A stretch of DNA of 22,913 nt from DATKKX01 sp035542775 (GTDB lineage Bacteria; Planctomycetota; Phycisphaerae; UBA1845; UTPLA1): the NCBI GenBank assembly GCA_035542775.1, contig DATKKX010000409.1:1-22913 (forward strand). The letters are read 5' to 3'. Positions 14,070-21,923 of this stretch are shown here, piece after piece. A program made the translations under genes and the position numbers. The notes beneath the pieces are model-generated. The model was not told where the DNA came from, made no database searches, and saw only the letters and a list, made by a program, of their open reading frames with translations. Each line of letters opens with the position of its first letter. Positions within the stretch are counted from its first letter, which is position 1.

Positions 14070-16055
14070 ATGAGGATGCAGGTCTGTGCTGTCTTGACGG
14101 TAGTGGCGATGTGCGTTCAGGCTGGATGGGCGGACGAGCCCAGGACCGCCGACGAAGTCATCGCCAAGTATGTGGAGGCGCTGGGCGGGCATGACAAGCT
14201 CATGGCCCGCAAGACGTTGCGAGTGACTGCGAAGATGTCGATGCCGCAGGACATGGAGGCGGAGGCCATCCAGGAGTCGAAACGCCCTGACAAGTATCGG
14301 CAGGACACCACGTTGATGCTGGGCAAGAAGCCGCTGCGGATGGTGCAGGCGTTCGACGGAACCACCTGGTGGCACATCATGCCCATGATGGGTCAGGCCG
14401 AACCGCAGGAGGTACCTGCGGACATGGCCAAGGCCTACGCCGGTGAGGCCGATGTGGATGGGCCGCTGGTGGACGCTGAAAAGAAAGGGCACAAGGTCGA
14501 GCTGATCGGGCGGGAGGAGTTGGACGGCAAGTCCATCTATAGGCTAAAAGTTACGCTCAAGGGCGCCGCCAAGGATGAGTACGACGACTACTACATCGAT
14601 GCCAAGTCCTGGTTGCCGGCCAAGGTAATCAGTCGGCGGACCGTCATGGGCATCGACACGACGATCGAAAAGAGGTTCGAGGACTATCGTTCCGAGGACG
14701 GAGTGATGGTGGCGCACACGCAACGGACCGCGGCCGTCCCCGAAGTCGGCGAGTACGTGCAGCGGATTATCAAGGTCGAAACCAACATCGATTTGCCGGA
14801 TGAGAGGTTCAGTTTGGAGGCGGCGAAGAAGGTCGCCGCGGCAACCAGCGCCCCCGCTCCCAAGGACATGCCGGCGGGACCGGTCAAGGACGACCCGGCG
14901 GCGCACAAACTGTACGACGGGATGATCGCCGCGTTTCGCGCGGCGGATACGCTCTCGTTCGAGTCGCAGTACGACCTGGAGATAGGTGCGTTCCCAGGCG
15001 TGGGTTGTTCGTACAAGGCGTGGCTGAAGAAACCGAATTATTTCCGGGTGGAGGCATTCGGCCCGAAAGGCAAGAGGGCCGGCATCCTGATCGGCGACGG
15101 GGAAGCGATGTGGATTCACTGGCCGCAGGGGCGGCCGCGGTTCTCTACCGGAGCCGGCGAGGAGCCCAACGAGAAGTACGAGGCCACGAAGCACAAGGTC
15201 TACATGAGCAAGGCCGCGCCGCCGAAGCACCACTCGATCGGCCACGAGGTGGGGCTCCTCGGCTCGGGGATCATCATGAACATTCTGGACCTCAGCACCT
15301 TCCACGGTTACACGGATAGCCTGCAGCCGCTCATGGACGGGGTGGCTCGTCACGGCACTGAGGAAATATCCGGCGATCAGTGTGACGTGTTGGACGTCAG
15401 CTTCATGGATGGTCAGCGCGTCTGGCGGCTATGGATCTCGCAGGGCGATCATCTGCCGCGCAAGCTGAGCGAGACGGTTCACGTAGCGAACGACATTCAT
15501 GCCGAGGAGGTGTGGTCGAACATCCGTATCAACAAGAAGATGAGAAACAAGCGGTTCGCCTGGAGGCCGCCGGACGATTGGAAGCAGTGGTACCTGCCTG
15601 AGACCGAGCAGGCGTTGCTGAAGCCCGGTACAGAGGCCCCCGATTTCAAGCTCAAGCTGGCGGATGGGAAGACGGCGAGCCTGTCGGACTACCGCGGGAA
15701 GATGGTGTGGCTGGTGTTTTGGCGGGCTGGCTGACCGCCGTGCCGACAGGAGGTAGTCTACCTCCAGAAGCTGCACGGCAAGTACGCGAGCAAGGGACTG
15801 GTCATCCTGGGATTCAACAGTGCCGACAAACCCGACATCGCCTTGGCCCTCATGAAGAAGCTCGATTTGACTTTCCCATGCATCCTTGATTCATCGCCCG
15901 ACGCAGCGCAGACTGCAAATGGGAAGTACGCATGCAACGCAGTGCCGACCACGTACCTCATCGACCGCGAGGGCAAGATACGGAGTGCGTGGGTTGGGTT
16001 CTCGGAAGACGACGAAAATGCGAAGGCGGCGCTGAAGAAACTGGGACTCGAGTAA
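14070..16055 (+). CDS. Candidate selenoprotein: DUF2092-thioredoxin fusion with UxxC
   Basis: Read through one in-frame TGA (15732-15734), this frame gives a 661-residue exported protein. Residues 1-22 form a signal peptide (cleavage after GWA). Residues 24-255 form a lipoprotein-sorting-like beta domain (EALGGHDKL, then YYIDAKSWLPAKV). About 274-510 is DUF2092-like. About 517-661 is a TlpA/AhpC-type thioredoxin domain: PGTEAPDFKL, YRGKMVWLVFWRAG, the TGA, PPCRQEV, GLVILGFN, and a cis-proline segment AVPTTYLIDREGKI. The TGA is residue 555, exactly the first cysteine of CxxC, giving Sec-Pro-Pro-Cys. A SECIS-like hairpin follows at once. The stop is 9 nt before an ABC transporter gene. GGGAG at 14058-14062 supports the start; the frame also opens further upstream, to an ATG at 13908, but that start lacks the signal peptide. 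The alternative is a nonsense mutation, which would leave a 554-residue protein without redox motif. Confidence 0.75.
15732..15778 (+). promoter_or_regulatory. In-frame TGA and candidate bacterial SECIS hairpin
   Basis: Three bases after the TGA a two-part stem-loop begins. The lower stem CCGTGC (15738-15743) pairs with GCACGG (15773-15778). An internal loop of 5 and 7 nt follows. The upper stem GGAGGTA (15749-15755) pairs with TACCTCC (15759-15765) and is capped by the 3-nt loop GTC. The loop starts 21 nt after the TGA and its first base is G, as described for bacterial SECIS elements bound by SelB. All 13 pairs are Watson-Crick. Confidence 0.65.
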
Positions 16056-16064
16056 TCCGCAGAC

Positions 16065-16910
16065 ATGATCAACCTGAGCAGACTACGTAAGACCTTTGGG
16101 GCGATCGTCGCCGTCGACGAACTCACCCTGGAGATTCATCGCGGAGAGGTCTTCGGACTGCTCGGCCCCAACGGCGCGGGCAAGACTACCACGGTCAACA
16201 TGGCGGTCGGCCTGTTGAAGCCGGACAGCGGCATCGTGGAGGTCGACGGCCTGGGCTCGCCGGAGAATGCGGCCGTGCGTCGGAGCATCGGTGTTGCCCC
16301 GCAGGAGATGGCCATCTACGACGAGATGAGCGGGCAGGAGAACGTTTCTTTCTTCGGCAGGCTTCAGGGGCTAGCCGGTCGGAAGCTGGCCGAAAGGGTG
16401 GCGTGGTCGCTGGAGTTCGTCGGCCTTGCCGATCGCCGGCGGGACCGGGCCCGGACCTATTCGGGCGGCATGCGGCGTCGGCTCAACCTGGCGATCGCGC
16501 TCGTGCATGATCCGGCCGTGCTCCTGCTTGACGAGCCGACCGTGGGAGTCGACCCGCAGTCGCGCAACGCCATTTTCGAGAAGATCACGTCGTTGCAAGA
16601 GCGGGGCCGCACCATCGTCTACACGACACACTACATGGAAGAAGCCCAGCGCCTTTGTGACCGTGTCTGCATCATCGACCACGGCAGGATCCTGGCTCTC
16701 GACACCGTGGAAGCGCTGATCGCCAGGCATGGCGGCAAGAGCGTTGTGCGGGCGCAGACGGCCAAGGGCGAGACGCGCATCGAGACCGACGATCCCGTGA
16801 CCGAGTTGAAGCGATTGCAGGAGACCGGGGGGCTGGAACACTTCAGCGTCGATCGGCCGGACCTTGAGCAGGTGTTTCTGAACCTGACCGGAAGGCGATT
16901 GAGGGACTGA
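16065..16910 (+). CDS. ABC-2 type transporter ATP-binding protein
   Basis: This 281-residue ATPase subunit belongs to an ABC-2 family exporter (CcmA/NatA/DrrA-like). Walker A is GPNGAGKTT (34-42), the Q-loop lies at VAPQEMAIY (78-85), the ABC signature is YSGGM (132-136), Walker B is LLLDEP (153-158) and the H-loop is TTHYMEEA with H189. The C-terminal 60 residues form the short regulatory tail typical of drug and sodium exporters, ending with the EQVFLNLTGRRLRD pattern. It starts 9 nt after the redoxin gene and its stop overlaps the permease start (TGATG), so the three genes look like one operon. No clear Shine-Dalgarno precedes it, which fits translational coupling to the gene before. The substrate is unknown. 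Confidence 0.95.
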   Translation: MINLSRLRKTFGAIVAVDELTLEIHRGEVFGLLGPNGAGKTTTVNMAVGLLKPDSGIVEVDGLGSPENAAVRRSIGVAPQEMAIYDEMSGQENVSFFGRLQGLAGRKLAERVAWSLEFVGLADRRRDRARTYSGGMRRRLNLAIALVHDPAVLLLDEPTVGVDPQSRNAIFEKITSLQERGRTIVYTTHYMEEAQRLCDRVCIIDHGRILALDTVEALIARHGGKSVVRAQTAKGETRIETDDPVTELKRLQETGGLEHFSVDRPDLEQVFLNLTGRRLRD

Positions 16911-18229
16911 TGAGCGCAATCCTCGCATTGGTGGTGAAGGACCTGCGTCTGCTTCTCCGCGACAAGGCGGGTTTCATCTTCGCCTTCGTGTTTCCACTGG
17001 TGTATGCGATTTTCTTCGGCGCGATTTTCTCCAACGTCGGAGGCGAGGCGACGAGCAAGCTGCGGGTGGCCGTGGTGGACGAGGACGGAAGCGAGGAATC
17101 GCGGTCGTTTGTGGAGAGCCTGACGAAGACCTCACAGGTCGAGGCCGTTACCACGAGCCGCGAGGAAGCCGTCGAGTCGGTCAGGCACGGCCGGCGCCTG
17201 GCCTACATCACGCTCCCCAAGGGCTTCGGCGCTCGGCGCGACGGCATGTTCTGGGGCGATCCTCCCAACGTCGCCGTGGGGATCGATCCCTCGCGCCAGG
17301 CGGAAGCCGCCATGCTTCAGGGTATCCTCATCAGGTGCTCGTTCGAGCGGATGCAGGACATGTTCCAGCGGCCGGAAGTCATGGCCGGACGGGTTGACGA
17401 GTGGATGAAGCGCGTGCAGGCCGCGGACGACATCAGCCCGGCGTGGCGGGCGGCATTGGAGCTGTTCTTTCCGGCGTTCAAGAGCTTTGTTCAGAACATT
17501 CCGCGCGACGAATCGGGCAATGCGGCTTCTCAGCCGGGGACGGCGACTGGGCGCGCGCAATCAAGTCCGGCCAGGAGCAGCTGGCAGCCCGTTGCGATCG
17601 ACGTCGAGCCCGTCGCACGGCAGGCGGGCGCCAAGATCAGCAGCTATGCGTGGTCCTTCCCGCAGGGCATCATCTGGGGGGTCATCGGGTGTGCGGCCGC
17701 GTTCGGCATATCGCTCGTGGTGGAGCGGACCAACGGCACACTGGTGCGCCTGCGGACGGCCCCCATTGCGCGCTGGCAGATCCTGGCCGGCAAGGCCGGA
17801 GCATGTTTCGTCACCACGGTCTGCATGACTACGGCGCTCCTTCTGCTTGCGGCATTCGTGTTCAACGTGCGGCCACAGTCGGTGTGGCTGCTGGTCATGG
17901 CGGTGGTGTCCGTGGCCCTGGGATTCGTCGGGATCATGATGCTCTTGTCCGTTCTCGGCAAGACCGAGCAATCAGCCGGCGGCATCGGTTGGGCGGTGCT
18001 TCTGGTCATGGCCATGCTCGGCGGAGGAATGGTCCCGCGCATCTTCATGCCTTCCTGGATGCAGATGGTTAGTCACATCAGCCCCGTCAAATGGGCGATC
18101 CATGCCATGGAAGGCGCCCTCTGGCGGGGTTTCTCGCCGGCAGAGATGGCCGTGCCCTGCGCCGTGCTGATCGGCGTCGGCCTGGCTTGTTTCGCGCTCG
18201 GGGTGCGCGCGTTTCGGTGGAGCAACTGA
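16910..18229 (+). CDS. ABC-2 type transporter permease
   Basis: This 439-residue membrane subunit has the ABC2_membrane_3 layout: one N-terminal transmembrane segment (about 20-42, FIFAFVFPLVYAIFFGAIF), a large extracytoplasmic domain (about 45-240) and five to six C-terminal segments starting at FPQGIIWGVIGCAAAFGISLVV. The family motif VVERTNGTLVRLRTAPIARWQILAGK lies after the second segment, and PSWMQMVSHISPVKWAIHAMEG near the end is the typical conserved stretch. A low-complexity insert rich in Ser, Gln and Pro (about 205-230) lies in the outer domain. It overlaps the ATPase gene by one base and forms the exporter with it. Neighbouring the redoxin gene, it may serve envelope maintenance, but the cargo cannot be inferred. 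Confidence 0.93.
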   Translation: MSAILALVVKDLRLLLRDKAGFIFAFVFPLVYAIFFGAIFSNVGGEATSKLRVAVVDEDGSEESRSFVESLTKTSQVEAVTTSREEAVESVRHGRRLAYITLPKGFGARRDGMFWGDPPNVAVGIDPSRQAEAAMLQGILIRCSFERMQDMFQRPEVMAGRVDEWMKRVQAADDISPAWRAALELFFPAFKSFVQNIPRDESGNAASQPGTATGRAQSSPARSSWQPVAIDVEPVARQAGAKISSYAWSFPQGIIWGVIGCAAAFGISLVVERTNGTLVRLRTAPIARWQILAGKAGACFVTTVCMTTALLLLAAFVFNVRPQSVWLLVMAVVSVALGFVGIMMLLSVLGKTEQSAGGIGWAVLLVMAMLGGGMVPRIFMPSWMQMVSHISPVKWAIHAMEGALWRGFSPAEMAVPCAVLIGVGLACFALGVRAFRWSN

Positions 18230-18286
18230 CGCGCGTGCCGCGCGTTAGCCGCAGCGTGGCACGTGCCCCGATTAAGGAGAACGGCA

Positions 18287-19723
18287 ATGTTCGGTCACTT
18301 GGCTGTCTGGTCTGTTGGCATTCTTGTTGTGCTGGCCTCAAATGATGCGGATGCTCCGCAGGCCGCACCGGCAGCACAGCCGGTACTCCGCGCATGCGTT
18401 GACCCTCGCGTCGAGCTGATGAGTATCCTCTTCCGGCTCGCCGGCAACCCCGAATACAACATGGACAATTCCGAGTCGCCCTACGCCGACGACGTGGAGG
18501 CGCACTTCGGCAAGTTCCGCGGGCACGCGGTAGTCCGCAAAGCCAGGCAAATGCGAAAGGATCACGGCGTCGGCTTCGACGCGGTGATGAGCATGGCCAT
18601 CCTGGTTGAGGACGCTACCACGCTGAGAGAACGGGTGCCCTTGGAGGAGCTCTCGGGTAACTTTGACGGACGGTGGAGCGTGGACGATGCGCGGGAGTTC
18701 CTGGCGGCGGCGCGCTCATTCGTGAAGGATTCGGACTTCGCGGCCTTTATTGCCGCCCACCAGCCGTTGTATGCTGAATCCGCCGGGCGGATGGACAAAA
18801 TCCTGGAGCGACTTCATATCCAGGCGTGGTTCGACTCGTTCTTTGGTACCCGTCCGGCGGCAAGGTTCGAACTGGTGCTCGGGCTGCTGAACGGCGGCGG
18901 CAACTACGGCCCCGCGATGCGCTACCCCGACGGCCGTGCGGTCTACTATTCGATCATCGGCTGCTGGCGGTTCAACAAGAAGGGCGAACCGGTTTTCAGC
19001 GACTCGATTGCCGCGACCATCGCCCACGAGTTCTGCCACTCGTACACCAACCCGATCGTCGAAGAGCATCTTGACCAACTAAAGCCGGCGGGCGAGCGCC
19101 TGTTCGCCCGCTGCAAGGCCCAGATGCAGCAGCAGGCTTATTCCAATTGGGACGCGATGATGCGGGAGTCGATGGTCCGCGCCTGCGTGGTGCGCTACAT
19201 GCGCTCCAGCAGCGGCCGAATCGCCTCCTGGACCGAAGCCCGCGAGCAGGCCTCCCGCGGCTTCAAATGGGTCGGTGACCTGGCCGATCTTCTGGCCGAG
19301 TACGAGGCCCATCGCGATACCTATCCGACGCTCGACGCCTTCATGCCAAGGGTGGTCGAATTCTTCGATGTATACGCAACCAAGGCCAAGCCCGGCGCCT
19401 CAGAAAAACCGGCCGGCCCCGACCGTGTCCTGCTGACGCCCGACGCGCCTGTCGCCGGGAAAGAAGTGAAGTTCACATACTTCGCGTTCTTCGGCCCGCT
19501 GGCAGGCTCGAAGCAGATGACGTTGCACTACGGCTTCGACAAATGGCAGCAAGTGGTGGACCTGCCGATGAAAAAGCCAGCCGAGGAAACATGGGAGTTA
19601 ACTTTGCAGGTTCCGCCGGACGCCAAGCAGATCGATTTTGTCTTCACGGACGGCGATAAGTGGGACAACAACTCGGGCAGGGACTGGCACGCGATCATCA
19701 ACCGGGAACCACCTGAAAAGTAG
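18287..19723 (+). CDS. Exported DUF4932 HExxH protein with C-terminal CBM25
   Basis: This 478-residue protein has an N-terminal hydrophobic export segment (about 3-18), a DUF4932-like zinc-peptidase-type domain (about 40-370) and a C-terminal carbohydrate-binding module of family 25 type (about 387-475). HEFCHSYTNP gives the zinc-binding HExxH (H247, E248, H251), and E294 in MRESMVRA is a plausible third ligand, as in gluzincins. The CBM25 part shows TYFAFFGPL, LHYGFDKWQ, FVFTDGDKWDNNSGRDWH; this family typically binds starch-like alpha-glucans. The start is ATG 18287, since AAGGAG (18274-18279) lies 7 nt upstream; a further upstream ATG (18263) lacks such a site. Proteolysis is inferred, not shown. 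Part of this gene recurs in the pseudogene at 21924. Confidence 0.85.
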   Translation: MFGHLAVWSVGILVVLASNDADAPQAAPAAQPVLRACVDPRVELMSILFRLAGNPEYNMDNSESPYADDVEAHFGKFRGHAVVRKARQMRKDHGVGFDAVMSMAILVEDATTLRERVPLEELSGNFDGRWSVDDAREFLAAARSFVKDSDFAAFIAAHQPLYAESAGRMDKILERLHIQAWFDSFFGTRPAARFELVLGLLNGGGNYGPAMRYPDGRAVYYSIIGCWRFNKKGEPVFSDSIAATIAHEFCHSYTNPIVEEHLDQLKPAGERLFARCKAQMQQQAYSNWDAMMRESMVRACVVRYMRSSSGRIASWTEAREQASRGFKWVGDLADLLAEYEAHRDTYPTLDAFMPRVVEFFDVYATKAKPGASEKPAGPDRVLLTPDAPVAGKEVKFTYFAFFGPLAGSKQMTLHYGFDKWQQVVDLPMKKPAEETWELTLQVPPDAKQIDFVFTDGDKWDNNSGRDWHAIINREPPEK

Positions 19724-19808
19724 CATGTTTGGTGGACACGGCGGGAGCCGACGCTGCGATGCAGCACGACGCCTGCGGTTTGCGGCAGCTGATTGAGGAA
19801 ATCGCCGG

Positions 19809-20381
19809 ATGTTCCACGAATGTCCAAACTGCCGTGCATCCGTTCCGTTTCACCGCTCCATCCGGCTGACCGCATGGGGGTCGTTCCGCTGCAAGGCGTG
19901 TGGGTCAGTACTCGGAGTCGCGCGACCGAGAAGGCTGCTCGCCGTCGGTATCTGGGTCGCCGGGTTCCTGTTCATGATGAAGGTCCTGTGGTTGCCGACG
20001 TGGGGCTCGCTCGTGCGCTACATCGCGGGGATTGTTTCTCTGGTCGTGATCTTCTATCTTTGTGAGAAGGTTGTCCTGGTCGACCGCCGAGCGTTCACCT
20101 GCAAGAAATGCGGCTATGACCTCCAGGGCCTGACCGAAAACCGCTGCCCCGAGTGCGGGACGGCATTCGATCCGGCCGAACGAGAACGCATCATGGCTCG
20201 CGTCGATCCCCCTCCGCCCAACCCCAGGCACATCTGGCTTGCGGTGCTCATCGTGGTTCTGTTGGCGCTGGCGATTGTGGCGGGCCTGATCGTCTGGGAC
20301 AAGGCCTCTGTGACGGCGGCGAAACGCGCTGCCGTGCCGGCCACACCCACAGGCCCTCCGACCTCGCGAAGCGGAGTTTGA
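19809..20381 (+). CDS. Zinc-ribbon membrane protein 1
   Basis: This 190-residue protein of unknown function has two four-cysteine zinc ribbons. The first is N-terminal (CPNC at 5-8 and CKAC at 28-31) and the second is central (CKKCGYDLQG and CPECGTAFDP). Three hydrophobic helices lie around residues 44-62, 66-86 and 138-160. The CGYDLxGL...CPECG ribbon joined to membrane helices is a hallmark of many uncharacterised planctomycete proteins. GAGGAA is 8 nt before the ATG. It follows the HExxH gene by 85 nt and probably shares its transcript. Its second ribbon and C-terminal helix are paralogous to the next gene, with 56 identical bases. A decayed copy of its ends lies at 21924. Confidence 0.75.
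   Translation: MFHECPNCRASVPFHRSIRLTAWGSFRCKACGSVLGVARPRRLLAVGIWVAGFLFMMKVLWLPTWGSLVRYIAGIVSLVVIFYLCEKVVLVDRRAFTCKKCGYDLQGLTENRCPECGTAFDPAERERIMARVDPPPPNPRHIWLAVLIVVLLALAIVAGLIVWDKASVTAAKRAAVPATPTGPPTSRSGV
20166..20221 (+). repeat. 56-bp perfect direct repeat, copy 1
   Basis: It is identical to 20928-20983. It encodes the stretch FDPAERERIMARVDPPPP between the second zinc ribbon and the last helix of zinc-ribbon protein 1. The identity includes all third codon positions, while flanking sequence diverges, so duplication or gene conversion is recent. Confidence 0.95.
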
Positions 20382-20441
20382 GATGTCGCGACCCATGCGA
20401 TTACCCGGCTGCTTAAGCATGTAGGCGTTGGGGAGGAAGTC

Positions 20442-21134
20442 ATGACGGAAAGACTCGCGAAAGATCCGTCCGACTCGACGCCACACATCGCCGGCGCTGG
20501 CCAGCCGATTCCGGAGTACCTCCTGCGCAGCCTGCCGGAACTGCGCGCCTTGCCGGACTGGGCAGCGTATCTGGCGTGGCGCAAGGCATGCGGAAAGCGC
20601 ACGCAGCGTAGCTACCGGTGGCACATTCTGTGGCTGACGGCTGTGGGTGCGATGGCGGGAATCCTGGGAGCGCTGGGTGGCCCACTGCTGGCGCACCTGC
20701 TCGGCCGTATCGGCATCACCGGCTTGGCGGCCGTCGTGACCGCGACCAGTTTGGCGTCACTCTTCGCGGTTTGCGCTTCGGGAGTGCTTTTCGCCTGGCT
20801 GTATCGCGACCGTAACCGGCGGCGCGTTCGGGAGGGGCTCCTTGCCCTCGGCTATCCTGTCTGCCTTCAATGCGGCTATGACTTGCGCGGCAGTCCAGGG
20901 CCGCGATGTTCGGAGTGCGGTACGCCGTTCGATCCGGCCGAACGAGAACGCATCATGGCTCGCGTCGATCCCCCTCCGCCCAAGCTCAAGTACCGCTGGG
21001 TTGCAGCGACCGTTGCCATCTTTCTGGCCCTCGCGGTTGCCGCGGGCGTGCTCGTCTGGCGACAGGCTTCTGCCGCGGCTGCGAAACGCACTGCCGCGCC
21101 GACAGGTCCGCCAACCTCGCAAGGTGGGGAGTGA
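20442..21134 (+). CDS. Zinc-ribbon membrane protein 2 (paralogue)
   Basis: This 230-residue protein has a hydrophilic N-terminus (1-60, with LPELRALPDW AAYLAWRK), two hydrophobic helices (about 63-86 and 91-118), one zinc ribbon (CLQCGYDLRG and CSECGTPFDP) and a C-terminal helix (about 185-205). The ribbon, the following FDPAERERIMARVDPPPP block and the last helix match zinc-ribbon protein 1, while the N-terminal half is unrelated and lacks the first ribbon. GGAGG at 20432-20436 is an excellent ribosome-binding site. It lies 60 nt after its paralogue in the same apparent operon. Function is unknown; the modular swap of the N-terminal part suggests a shared anchoring or sensing module at the C-terminus. 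Confidence 0.75.
   Translation: MTERLAKDPSDSTPHIAGAGQPIPEYLLRSLPELRALPDWAAYLAWRKACGKRTQRSYRWHILWLTAVGAMAGILGALGGPLLAHLLGRIGITGLAAVVTATSLASLFAVCASGVLFAWLYRDRNRRRVREGLLALGYPVCLQCGYDLRGSPGPRCSECGTPFDPAERERIMARVDPPPPKLKYRWVAATVAIFLALAVAAGVLVWRQASAAAAKRTAAPTGPPTSQGGE
20928..20983 (+). repeat. 56-bp perfect direct repeat, copy 2
   Basis: This is the identical partner of 20166-20221, lying at the same position within the paralogous zinc-ribbon gene. Confidence 0.95.
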
Positions 21135-21387
21135 GAGATTAGACGCACGCTGCCTCGCGAGGGTTCATGTGGCGCCCGGACATCGTGCGGCTGGCGAGCC
21201 GGGACCGATCAAAACGCCGTTCTGCCTGCGGAACGCCAGCCAGACGTGCCTGCACAGACCGCCGCCCACAACCATCGAACCATCGGCAGAAAATGGCATG
21301 AGGGTCAATCCCCTGATTCATCCCCGGAAGGTCGCCCACGCATTGAAATGAGAGTGGCCGAAGGTTGCGATTGAGGTCGTGGTTGGC

Positions 21388-21846
21388 TTACGGGCCGCTC
21401 CGTGCCCGCTGGATCGCGGGCCTGCGAAGGGTCAGCAGATATAGATAACGCGCTAGGACGATCCCAGGCATGTTGAATACGAGATCGAAGATGCCCATGC
21501 AAGCCGCCGCCCGGTAACACCAGCGTACCGTGTTTGCACTGTCGCGGACAAAATCCGTTCCCGGTGAAAGCGAACGTGCGGTGGCCGCAGTGCTCTGGGC
21601 AGCCCACAGGAAGGCAGCGATCGCGAGCAGGCAACTGGCTGAACCGATCGCATGAAAATTGACCGTCTTGATGTGCTTTCGCTGGTCAAAACCTCGATTT
21701 TCCATCCAGGAGTTGACGAGAGGATTCCACAACCGCTTCCTGTAAAGGCCGGTAAACAGCAGGCGAAAAAGCCGGCGCACGCTCCGGTTCCGCGAGAAAC
21801 CGCACCGGGCGATCGGCGAGTAGACCGAGGGCACGAACCATGACAT
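21388..21846 (-). CDS. Small hypothetical membrane protein
   Basis: This frame encodes 152 residues with no recognised family. The N-terminal 65 residues are basic and aromatic (RNRSVRRLFRLLFTG), followed by a hydrophobic helix (about 71-86, ASCLLAIAAFLWAAQ), a polar loop, and a longer hydrophobic stretch (about 112-142, ACMGIFDLVFNMPGIVLARYLYLL). The ATG at 21846 is chosen over 21855 because TAGAAT (21859-21854 on the minus strand) overlaps the latter and ends 7 nt before the former. A TTGGTT at 21883-21878 gives a -35 with 18-bp spacing. That promoter, with leaderless geometry like other genes here, is the main support for a real gene. A chance frame remains possible. Confidence 0.5.
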   Translation of the reverse strand: MSWFVPSVYSPIARCGFSRNRSVRRLFRLLFTGLYRKRLWNPLVNSWMENRGFDQRKHIKTVNFHAIGSASCLLAIAAFLWAAQSTAATARSLSPGTDFVRDSANTVRWCYRAAACMGIFDLVFNMPGIVLARYLYLLTLRRPAIQRARSGP

Positions 21847-21853
21847 GCGGCGC

Positions 21854-21883
21854 ATTCTAGTACTATTCGGCCAGGCAAACCAA
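21854..21883 (-). promoter_or_regulatory. Promoter of the small membrane protein gene
   Basis: On the minus strand, TTGGTT (21883-21878), an 18-bp spacer and TAGAAT (21859-21854) resemble a sigma-70 promoter. The -10 ends 7 nt before the ATG at 21846, with no Shine-Dalgarno sequence. Confidence 0.45.
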
Positions 21884-21923
21884 AGCGGAAATGACCGGGG
21901 CCTTGTTGACCATTACCGACCAT

